NCBI GenBank assembly: GCA_948144175.1
Contig: CANXME010001279.1
Coordinates: forward strand, 1 to 64,000
Reading direction: 5' to 3'
Source of the DNA: Closterium sp. NIES-65
Taxonomy: Eukaryota > Streptophyta > Zygnematophyceae > Desmidiales > Closteriaceae
Length of the DNA: 64,000 nucleotides
Part shown: one piece after another, positions 10,791 to 18,600 of the stretch
How the letters are laid out: each line of letters starts with the position of its first letter
How positions within the stretch are numbered: the first letter of the stretch is position 1
Notes under the pieces: model-generated
The model's database searches: none
Told to the model about the DNA's origin: nothing
What the model saw: only the letters and a program-made list of their open reading frames with translations
Position numbers and translations under genes: made by a program

Positions 10791-12367
10791 CGTCTGCGCT
10801 CTCAGGTACTGGTGAGACTGCGCTCTCAGGTACTGCGTCGCCTTCATCCTCCCTCACTTTCACACTTGACTCAGGGGCTTCTCGCTCCTTCTTTCGAGAC
10901 CGCACCACCCTCACGCGGCTTGGTCGGCTGGTTGCGGTCTCCCTGGCTGACCCCTCTGGGGGTCCTGTCCTCTCTCACTTTTCCACTGTCCTCCCGTGTC
11001 CGGCTGCCCCCTCGGGCACCCTGTCTGGTCTGTACCTTCCCTCGTTCTCGACGAACTTGGTGAGTGGTGCGGACCTACAGGATGCGGGGGTTCACCAGTT
11101 CACTCCTGCGAGTCAGCGGGTGACCCACTGCACGGACGCACGCACGACGCACGCAGGCCGGCACCTGGCCACGTTCTCGCGTCGGCCGGGGTCGAGCCTC
11201 TACACCCTGACCACTGAGTCTCCTCCTGTCCCTGCGTCTGACCAGGTAGCTGCGTCAGGTCAGGTGTTTGCTGCTGCGTCCCGGTCTGGCCCTGAGTCTG
11301 CCCCCTGTTCATGTCGCCTCCTGTCTCACGAGACTCTCCTGTGGCACCACCGTCTTGGCCACCCCTCCCTGTCCCGTCTTCGGGGCATGGCTTCCCGTGT
11401 CCTTGTCTCAGGTCTTCCTCGGTCTCTCCCTCCCCTTCCTTCGGGACCAGGACCTTCCTGTGTCCCCTGTGTCGAGGGGCGCCTCAGGGCTGCTCCTCAC
11501 TCCTCCCAGTTTCCCCCGACAGAGGCTCCTCTGCAGACACTTCACATGGACGTGTGGGGCCCGGCCCGCGTGCGTGGGCAGGGTCACGAGCTCTACTTCC
11601 TGTTGGTGGTTGACGACTACTCGCGTTACACCACAGTCTTCCCCTTGCGCAGCAAGGGTGATGTCACTGCGGTGCTGATCGACTGGATCCGCGAGGCTCG
11701 TCTCCAGCTCAGGAGGAGCTTCGGCTCAGACTTTCCTGTTCTGCGTCTGCACTCTGACCGAGGTGGGGAGTTCTCCTCTCGCCTTCTGCGAGACTACTGT
11801 CGTGCACGGGGGATCCGCCAGACCTTTACGCTTCCAGACTCTCCACAGCAAAATGGGATTGCTGAGCGCCGCATTGGCATGGTCATGGATGTCGCTCGTA
11901 CGTCCATGATGCATGCGGCCGCCCCCCATTTTCTGTGGCCTTTTGCGGTTCGGTACGCGGCGCATCAGCTCAACCTTCACCCCAGGGTCTCCCGGCCGGA
12001 GACCTCCCCAGCTCTACTGTGGACGGGGAAGGTTGGCGATGCGTCTGCGTTCCGTGTCTGGGGATCTCGGGCGTTTGTGCGCGACTTGTCTGCGGACAAG
12101 CTGTCCCCTCGTGCTGCTCCCTGTGTCTTCCTTGGCTTCCCCCCTGACGCTCCAGGGTGGCAGTTCTACCACCCCTCCTCTCGTCGTGTTCTGTCCTCCC
12201 AGGACGTCACGTTCGACGAGTCAGTCCCCTTCTACCGCCTCTTCCCCTACCGCACTCCTTCTCTCCCCCCGCCACCGGACTTCCTTGTGCCGGTTCCCCC
12301 CCCCGGTAGACCCCCTCCCCCCTCAGGTTCGTTCACCCTCAGGTGTGTCCCAGGTAGACGCCGTTGA
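10781..12367 (+). CDS. Protease-integrase of copia B (open, 528 codons)
   Basis: Open segment of the polyprotein; the ATG at its start is internal, not a true start. The aspartic protease motif L-D-S-G is at D30. Integrase has the HHCC zinc-binding module (LWHHRLGHP ... CVPCVEGR, about 195-235). The catalytic core has D257 (HMDVWGP), D326 (HSDRGGEF) and E362 (IAERRIG), with the expected 35 residues between the last two. The C-terminal part has the copia WGSRAFV and FLGFPPDAPG blocks. Integrase inserts the cDNA, making the 5-bp duplications seen here. The frame shifts near 12300 in a C-rich stretch. Confidence 0.9.
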   Translation: MPGASALSGTGETALSGTASPSSSLTFTLDSGASRSFFRDRTTLTRLGRLVAVSLADPSGGPVLSHFSTVLPCPAAPSGTLSGLYLPSFSTNLVSGADLQDAGVHQFTPASQRVTHCTDARTTHAGRHLATFSRRPGSSLYTLTTESPPVPASDQVAASGQVFAAASRSGPESAPCSCRLLSHETLLWHHRLGHPSLSRLRGMASRVLVSGLPRSLPPLPSGPGPSCVPCVEGRLRAAPHSSQFPPTEAPLQTLHMDVWGPARVRGQGHELYFLLVVDDYSRYTTVFPLRSKGDVTAVLIDWIREARLQLRRSFGSDFPVLRLHSDRGGEFSSRLLRDYCRARGIRQTFTLPDSPQQNGIAERRIGMVMDVARTSMMHAAAPHFLWPFAVRYAAHQLNLHPRVSRPETSPALLWTGKVGDASAFRVWGSRAFVRDLSADKLSPRAAPCVFLGFPPDAPGWQFYHPSSRRVLSSQDVTFDESVPFYRLFPYRTPSLPPPPDFLVPVPPPGRPPPPSGSFTLRCVPGRRR

Positions 12368-12963
12368 CCCGGTCGAGGTTACTGGTGACTCTGGTGCTGC
12401 TGCGGGTGCTGAGCCTGGGGGTGCTGACTCTGGGGGTGTTGTGCGCGGGGGTGCTGAGCCTGGGGGTGCCGAGCCTGGAGGTGCTGCTACTGGGGGTGCT
12501 GAGCCTGGGGGTGCTACTACTGAGGGTGCTGAGCCTGGGGGTGCTGAGTCGGGGGGTGCTGTACCTGGAGCTGCTGAGCTAGGGGGTGCTGAGTCTGGGG
12601 GTGCTGAGTCTGGAGCTGCTAAGCCTGGGGGTGCTGCGTCTGGAGCTGCTGAGCCTGGAGGTGCCGAGTCTGGGGGTCCTGCGCCTGGAGCTGCTGAGCC
12701 TGGGGTTTCTCCTGGTGCTCCGTCTCGGCGGGAGCCCCTCTCTCCACAGGAGCTGCGCGAGTGGTTTGCTCGCCGCTGGAGGCGTACTGCTGGAGCTGGA
12801 GCTTCTTAGACCACCGAGGGTGCTGGTGCCGCTGGTCCCGGAGCTGCTGGGCCTGCGGGTCCTACTGGAACTGGAGCTTCTAAGGGTGTTGGTGCTGAGA
12901 CTACTGCTGTCTGTCCTGGCGGTGGTCCTGCTGCTGGTGCTGCTGTAGGCCCTGCCGCTGGAG
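12300..12963 (+). pseudogene. Integrase-RT linker of copia B (repeat-rich, shifted)
   Basis: The correct frame here encodes tandem GGAEP-type pentapeptide repeats (about 12400-12700), then a region ending REWFARRWRR (about 12760). DNA repeats of the GAGCCTGGGGGTGCT type cause frequent length change. The frame switches again near 12800 before RT. Confidence 0.75.
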
Positions 12964-15279
12964 GTGTTGGTGGTACTGGTGCTGCCGCTGAGGGTGCTGG
13001 TGCTGTCCCTGCTGAGTCTGGAGTTGCCGCGCGGGCCTCGGCCGTACTTCGTTCCGCTCCTACAGCAGGTTCTTGGTCTTTCTCCTCCCGTAGAGTGTCC
13101 ACAGCCTGTCCAGTCGCAGTCACTGTTGGAGCCTACCTCTCCACTGCCTGCTCCCTCTCCTTACACTGGTCCTACAGGGGGTCTTGCTGAGCGTCGTGAG
13201 CCTGCGTCTCGTCCCGCGTCGCCTGTTCGTGCTGCTCGCGCTAGTGGTCGCGGTTCGCGTCAGCGTCCTCCTCCTGTCCCTAGCACGCACCGGATGTCTC
13301 TGCGTCCGTCCACTGCTCCTCTGCGTGCCCCTTTGTCTGCTCCTCCTGAGTCCTCCCTTCCTGTGCTTGCCGACCCACAGTCGGACTCCCTTTGTGCTGC
13401 CAGTCCTACTGTCACGCGTCTGCTTGCTACTGTCGTCACTGACCCCTCTTTTGAGTCCGCTGCTGCGTGTGCTCTTGTCGCTGAGCTCGTCGACTTTGCT
13501 GCTCGCTGTCGTCTAGACTACGCTGCCAGTCTTGTTGCTGAGTCTGCGTCTGTCTGTCCTCCGTCCGTCGGGGGTGAGTGTGCTCTTGGCACGGACGTCC
13601 TTGAGGACAGGCAGGAGGAGTTCCAGTGTCTGGGTGCTGCTTCACCTCATCTCGCGTCTGTACTGCTTGCTCCTGAGGGAGACCCGGATGCACTAGACAT
13701 CCCGACTCCGCGCTCTTATGCGAAGGCCGTAGAGGGTCCCTACTCCTCTCAGTGGCAGGCAGCTATGGATGCAGAGATGGCTTCCTGGAAGTCCACAGGC
13801 ACCTACGTTGACGCGGTTCCCCCTCCTGGGGCGAACATCGTCAGTGGCATGTGGATCTTCAGGGTGAAGCGGCCGCCGGGCTCTCCACCTGTCTTCAAGG
13901 CGCGGTACGTCGCTCGTGGCTTCAGTCAGCGGCAGGGAGTTGACTACTTTCAGACCTTCTCTCCCACCCCGAAGATGACTACTCTTCGGGTGCTGCTGCA
14001 CATAGCCGCTCAGCGCGACTACGAGCTTCACTCTCTCGACTTCAGCACTGCGTTCTTGCAGGGTAGCCTGCACGAGGAGATCTGGCTGCGCCGTCCACCT
14101 GGCTTCACTGGGACTTTCCCTCCTGGCACCAAGTGGAGCCTCCGACGGCCAGTCTTCGGTCTCCGCCAGGCACCGCGTGAGTGGCACGACACACAGAGGA
14201 CTACGCTTGCGGCTCTTGGGTTTGCTCCTTCTACTGCTGACCCGTCGCTGTTTCTGCGCACCGACACTTCTTTGCCGCCGTTCTACATCCTCGTGTACGT
14301 CGACGACTTGGTCTTTGCCACAGCGGACACTGCTGGACTCGCCTACGTGAAGTCCGAGCTGCTGAAGAGACACACGTGCACAGACCTGGGTGAACTGCGC
14401 AGCTATCTTGGCTTGCAGATCACTCGGGACAGACGACGCCGCACCATTACCTTGACTCAGTCACACATGGTGCAGCAGGTCCTTCAGCGCTTCGGCTTCA
14501 CGTACTCCTCGCCTCAGGCCACTCCTCTGTCTACTCGCCACTCGCTCTCAGCTCTACCTTCGGATGAGTCCGTAGAGTCGAGTGGCCCGTACCAAGAGCT
14601 TGTTGGCTGCCTCATGTACCTGATGACCTGCACACGACCTGACCTTGCATACCCTCTTAGCATTCTTGCACGCTATGTTGCTCCTGGGAGACACCGACCA
14701 GAGCACATGGCTGCAGCGAAGAGGGTGTTGCGCTACCTGTGCAGTACGTCGGGCATGGGGCTAGTGCTTGGAGGGCGGAGTCCAGTGGTCCTTACAGGAC
14801 ACGCGGACGCTTCTTGGGCTGACGACCAGGCTACGCAGCGGTCGTCACAGGGTTACACCTTCAGCCTTGGTTCCGGCTCTGTCTCGTGGCGGGCTACTCG
14901 CTCGTCTTCGGTTCTCGGCTCCAGTTGTGAGGCTGAGATCTACGCAGGGGCCATGGCTGCACAGGAGCTTCGCTGGCTCACCTACCTGCTGACTGACCTT
15001 GGAGAGCCGCCTCGTTCTCCTCCAGTGCTGTACGTAGACAACAAGGCCATGCTGGCCTTGTGTCGAGAGCAGCGTCTGGAGCACAGAACGAAGCACATTG
15101 CTCTTTGCTACTTCCTTGCTCGTGAGCTACAGCAGCGTGGACAGTTGCGGCTTGCGTACGTGGCCTCTGAGGCCAACACTGCTGATGTGTTCACCAAGGC
15201 ACTCGCGCCTTGTGACCATCAGCGCTTCTGCACTCAGCTGGGACTTGTACCTGTCCTACCTCACTTGCTCACCTCTTGA
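12964..15279 (+). CDS. RT-RNase H of copia B (open, 771 codons)
   Basis: Longest intact frame in the window. The first 250 residues are a Ser/Pro-rich linker. RT starts around the AAMDAEMASWKSTGTY block. It has LDFSTAFLQG, then YVDD at residues 445-448 (polymerase active site). RNase H has HADASWADD, SSCEAEIY and YVDNKAM, and the C-terminus has ANTADVFTKAL. Together these convert element RNA to cDNA in virus-like particles. No stop or catalytic change is visible in this segment. The first ATG is arbitrary because in the intact element it is fused to gag-integrase. Confidence 0.92.
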   Translation: MLVVLVLPLRVLVLSLLSLELPRGPRPYFVPLLQQVLGLSPPVECPQPVQSQSLLEPTSPLPAPSPYTGPTGGLAERREPASRPASPVRAARASGRGSRQRPPPVPSTHRMSLRPSTAPLRAPLSAPPESSLPVLADPQSDSLCAASPTVTRLLATVVTDPSFESAAACALVAELVDFAARCRLDYAASLVAESASVCPPSVGGECALGTDVLEDRQEEFQCLGAASPHLASVLLAPEGDPDALDIPTPRSYAKAVEGPYSSQWQAAMDAEMASWKSTGTYVDAVPPPGANIVSGMWIFRVKRPPGSPPVFKARYVARGFSQRQGVDYFQTFSPTPKMTTLRVLLHIAAQRDYELHSLDFSTAFLQGSLHEEIWLRRPPGFTGTFPPGTKWSLRRPVFGLRQAPREWHDTQRTTLAALGFAPSTADPSLFLRTDTSLPPFYILVYVDDLVFATADTAGLAYVKSELLKRHTCTDLGELRSYLGLQITRDRRRRTITLTQSHMVQQVLQRFGFTYSSPQATPLSTRHSLSALPSDESVESSGPYQELVGCLMYLMTCTRPDLAYPLSILARYVAPGRHRPEHMAAAKRVLRYLCSTSGMGLVLGGRSPVVLTGHADASWADDQATQRSSQGYTFSLGSGSVSWRATRSSSVLGSSCEAEIYAGAMAAQELRWLTYLLTDLGEPPRSPPVLYVDNKAMLALCREQRLEHRTKHIALCYFLARELQQRGQLRLAYVASEANTADVFTKALAPCDHQRFCTQLGLVPVLPHLLTS

Positions 15280-15491
15280 CCTTGCTTGTACTCTTGCATA
15301 TATATATATATATACCTGCTCTTGCTTGTTTAGCCTTATATATATATGTGTTCTTGCATGTGAACTGGTCTTGTGGCCTTGACCTTGTGCTCGGACTGTG
15401 TGGTGACTTTGTGATCCACCCTGAGCTTTGCTTTGCTTTGCTTGACTGGTCTTGTGACCCCTTGTTCTCCCCCACTTTGCCTATGGGGGTG
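15280..15491 (+). other. 3' untranslated region and polypurine tract of copia B
   Basis: TA-repeat blocks near 15299-15313 and 15337-15348. A conserved GTGATCCACCCTGAGC segment follows near 15410-15426. The end is CCCCCA...TATGGGGGTG directly before the LTR. Confidence 0.75.
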
Positions 15492-15619
15492 TGTCAGATT
15501 TATATGACATAGTTGCTGTAGGCTATAGTGGGGTAGCACATATGGGGTACAGGTTTTTAGGGTTGTATTTGTACCCCAATCTTTCCTTAGTCAATTTATT
15601 CCTGTTCATTACTTTCACA
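15492..15619 (+). repeat. 3' LTR of copia B
   Basis: 128 bp, about 3 substitutions from the 5' LTR by eye, followed by the duplicated GACTC. Confidence 0.96.
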
Positions 15620-16274
15620 GACTCACCACGAAGCCGTGCGCATTCGCCACGTTCTCGTATAGACCTTGTACGCACGACAGAGCCGAACGCCGCCAGAGAA
15701 TCACAGGCTTCAAATCCCCTTCCTTCGTCAACTCCACCTGCTCGAACGGTTCAATCTTCGCCCCTGCCAATTGCTCCTCCTCGTACTTGTCGAACTCTAC
15801 AAGAGACTTAATGGTTAGCCGTCCGGGATTGGCCAACACTTCGACGAGAATGGATAGTAGTTCCTTTATATCCACACGCGATAGCCCAGATCCACCAGCT
15901 GCCGTGCGAACCAACCGGTACACCCGAGCATCAATATCAACCGAAGTTGCATCGCACTCAGGGGCAAACAAGTAGCCCGTCGCATCCTCATTCAATTCAG
16001 CCGCGTCCGGTTGGTGATCCAAACGGCTCGGCCCTGGTTGTGTTTGACTTCGTGGGCGTTTGCTGGATTTCGAGAGAATGCGGTCTGCAGCTTCTTGAAG
16101 ACTTCCTACAGCTCCTTCCTGGCTGCTGTCATCTCGCAATCCCTCAGATGCTGCCTCAGCTGGTTGGAATTTGTGCTTTCCTGCCTTGACGTGACGTGCT
16201 TTCTGATGTGCAAAAGAGAACGTCGCTATACATCCAGGGTAGCCACACTTGAAAGGCCTCAACTGATCAGCCAT
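15620..16274 (-). pseudogene. Plavaka-like transposase, N-terminal exon
   Basis: ATG at 16274. The N-terminus has a C2H2 zinc finger (C-x4-C-x12-H-x4-H pattern within KCGYPGCIATF to KAGKH), as in fungal Plavaka transposases. An acidic/Ser linker follows, then a helical region with WRRSALS and LYENVANAHG. The exon is cut by copia B at the GACTC duplication. Counting that 5-bp site once, the minus-strand frame runs without a stop from here into 8334-7963. The gene was therefore open before the insertion. The role would be a DNA-transposon transposase. A host zinc-finger gene is less likely because of the downstream motifs. Confidence 0.72.
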
Positions 16275-16380
16275 GTTGCAGAAAGGTACGGTAGGTTGCA
16301 GGTATCCAACTGTAGCACAATAATGCGCTGTATTACATTAAAGTACACAAAACACCCACTCCAAGCTCCTCAGTGCTACT
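16275..16380. other. Short region upstream of the Plavaka-like start
   Basis: 106 bp between the transposase ATG and the 5' LTR of copia C; probably the 5' leader or promoter of the transposase gene, which continues at 23739. No terminal inverted repeat was recognised. Confidence 0.4.
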
Positions 16381-16515
16381 TGTCAGATGATTATATTACT
16401 GATGCATATATTTAGGCTGTACTGGGGTAGCCCATAGGGGGTACAACCCAATTAGGGTTGGTACTTGTACTTGTTTCATTTCATAGTGCACTCATTCCTC
16501 GCCTCTATCTCAACA
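16381..16515 (+). repeat. 5' LTR of copia C
   Basis: 135 bp, TGTCAG...CTCAACA, with the group core. TGGTATCGAGC (primer-binding site) starts at 16516, followed by the GTTCCC-TAGT-GGGAAC hairpin. Confidence 0.95.
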
Positions 16516-17523
16516 TGGTATCGAGCAGGTTCCCTAGTGGGAACTGTTCCTAGGGCCCACCTACTATTCCGTCCTGCCCGGAGCGCGCTCTGCCCTAGCC
16601 CGAGTCGCGCTGGGCCTTTTTTTTTTCCTTTGGCGGCCCGATCGCGTCGAGCCGCCCTCGAAATTCTGACGCGCCACCTACGCGGCCTCGTCGCGCCGCC
16701 CCTAGACGGCCGCGCCGCGTCGCGCGTGCCGCCCTCCAGTCGCGCGCCGCCCCCCCCCCTCTGACCCTCGCGACGCCGGCGCCGTCGCTGACGGCCCCGC
16801 GATCGCCTGCGACGGCCCCGCCGTCCCCTCTACCGGCCCCTCCGCTGCGCTTGACGGCCCCGCCGTCCCCTCTGCCGGCCCCGCCGCTGCGCTTGACGGC
16901 CCCGCCGTCCCCTCTGCCGGCCCCGCCGCTGCACCCGACGGCCCCGCTGTCCCCTCTGCCGGCCCCGCCGCTGCTTCAGACGGCCCCGCCGCTGCACCTG
17001 ACGGCCCCGCCGTCCCCTCTGACGGCCCCGCCGCTGCACCTAACGGCCCCGCCGTCCCCTCTGACGGCCCCGCCACTGCACCTACCGGCCCCGCCGCTAC
17101 CCCTGACGGCCCCGCTGCTGCATCTGCAGGCCCCGCCGTCTCACCTGCCGGCCCCGCTGCTGTACCTGACGGCCCCGCCGCTTCACCTACCGGCCCCGCC
17201 ACTCCCCCTAACGGCCCCGCAGCTGCATCTCCCGGCCCCGCCACCCCAGCAACTGCGCCGCCCCAGCAGCCGAGCCGTCCCAGCAGCCGAGCCGCCCCAG
17301 CAGCCGAGCCGCCCCAGCAGCCGAGCCGCCCCAGCAGCCGAGCCGCCCCAGCAGCTGAGCCGCCCGAGCCGCCCGAGCCGCCGAGCCGCCCGAGCCGCCC
17401 AGCAGCCGACCCGCCGAGCCGCCCGAGCCGCCCGAGCCGCCCGAGCCGCCCGAGCCGCCTGCACTGCCCTGTCTGGTGAGCACTGAGCTTTACTCTGCGC
17501 ACTGCCCTCACCCTACTGCTGTC
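16516..17523 (+). repeat. Primer-binding site and GC-rich leader of copia C
   Basis: Primer-binding site and stem-loop at 16516-16550. A T run (16618-16627) and then tandem CGGCCCCGCCG(C/T)CCCCT-type units of about 18-36 bp follow (16790-17240). Next is a CCCAGCAGCCGAGCCGC block (17260-17400) and CGAGCCGCC repeats to 17460. The open frames on both strands are repeat by-products. Confidence 0.85.
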
Positions 17524-18600
17524 ATGGCTACCCCCAGTGTCCTCACCTTTGACGCTGAGGGCAGAGCCATAGACTTTGACGTATGGGTAGATGACCTGCT
17601 GCTTTTCCTACAGTGCGACAGAGCTGACGGCCTCTCTCTCTTTGATCTCACTTCTGGTGCCTCTCCCGCCCCTGCTGCTACTAAGGATGCCACTGTTCGC
17701 TCAGTGTGGGCCACACGCGATGCTGCTGCACGTCTTGCTGTGCGTCGCCACCTCCCTCCCTCTGAGCGTGCACACTTTGGGTCGTACAAGAGTGCTCAGA
17801 CCTTGTACGACGCCGTTATTGCACGCTACTCCACCCCTGCCACTGCTGCACTGAGCCGCCTCATGCTACCGTACCTCTTTCCCGACCTTGCTTCTTTTGC
17901 CACAGTCGCCGACCTCATTACCCACCTGCGCACTAGTGACGCTCGCTTCTGCGCTGCGCTTCCTGCTGAGTTCTGCGCCAAGAACCCCCCCCCCAAGTAC
18001 TTCACTCTCTACTACATTGTCACCCGCCTCCCTGACTCCCTCCGCGGAGTCAGGGACGACTTACTCTCAGTCTGCCCCACCACTCTCACTGTTAACATCC
18101 TCGAGAAGTCCCTCCTAGCAGCTGAGAAGAGCATTCTCGCTGTAGGGGCCTCTCGTGGTGACCCGCGCACCCCCATCTTTGAGGGGTGTTCCCCCTCCCC
18201 CCTCCTGCCCTCTTTCGCCTCTGCTGCTATGGCCGACCTAGTTGGTTTTGAGTCGGTCGGTGCGGCGTCTGCCCCCAGTGGGAGACGTCGCTCTAGCAAG
18301 GGCAAAGGGGGCAGGAGCGGTGGTGGAGGCGGCGGGGGCGGTGGGAGCGGCGGTGGAGGCAGCGGAGGAGGTGGGGGTGGTAGCGGGAGTGGTGTCGGGA
18401 GTGGAGGTGTCAGCGGCGGCAGTGGAGGCGGGGGTGGCAGCGGCGGTGGTGGTGGGGGTGGAGGCGGAGGCGGCGGTGGCGGCAGCGACGGTGGGAGTGG
18501 CGGTGGCAGCGGAGGTGGTGGCGGCGGCGGCGGAGGAGGCGGCGGAGGAGGTCGTGGCTCGTCGCAGAGGAGTGGCTCCGGTGGCGGTCAGCGCCAATAG
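17524..18600 (+). CDS. gag of copia C (to first stop)
   Basis: MATPSVLTFDAEG at 17524. The capsid-like region runs to about residue 200 (VWVDDLLLFLQCDRA, ARLAVRRHLP, THLRTSDA). A 10-C run encodes three in-frame prolines. From about 18305 to 18560 comes a tract that is almost all Gly with Ser. The frame stops at TAG 18598-18600, where other copies have a CAG glutamine codon. It then stays open in the same frame into the zinc-binding motif (C-x11-C-x3-H-x4-C, near 18690-18765) and protease. Gag and pol are therefore one reading frame in this family. Confidence 0.88.
   Translation: MATPSVLTFDAEGRAIDFDVWVDDLLLFLQCDRADGLSLFDLTSGASPAPAATKDATVRSVWATRDAAARLAVRRHLPPSERAHFGSYKSAQTLYDAVIARYSTPATAALSRLMLPYLFPDLASFATVADLITHLRTSDARFCAALPAEFCAKNPPPKYFTLYYIVTRLPDSLRGVRDDLLSVCPTTLTVNILEKSLLAAEKSILAVGASRGDPRTPIFEGCSPSPLLPSFASAAMADLVGFESVGAASAPSGRRRSSKGKGGRSGGGGGGGGGSGGGGSGGGGGGSGSGVGSGGVSGGSGGGGGSGGGGGGGGGGGGGGSDGGSGGGSGGGGGGGGGGGGGGRGSSQRSGSGGGQRQ

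Larger units (their letters stand above)
8335..15619 (+). mobile_element. Copia B, full-length Ty1/copia element (TSD GACTC)
   Basis: Two 128-bp LTRs (8335-8462 and 15492-15619) differ at about 3 positions. The element is flanked by GACTC at 8330-8334 and 15620-15624. A primer-binding site follows the left LTR and a polypurine tract precedes the right one. The total is 7285 bp. The insertion splits the Plavaka-like transposase gene in the opposite orientation. Gag and the linker are frameshifted, but the protease-integrase and RT-RNase H frames are still long. Confidence 0.97.
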
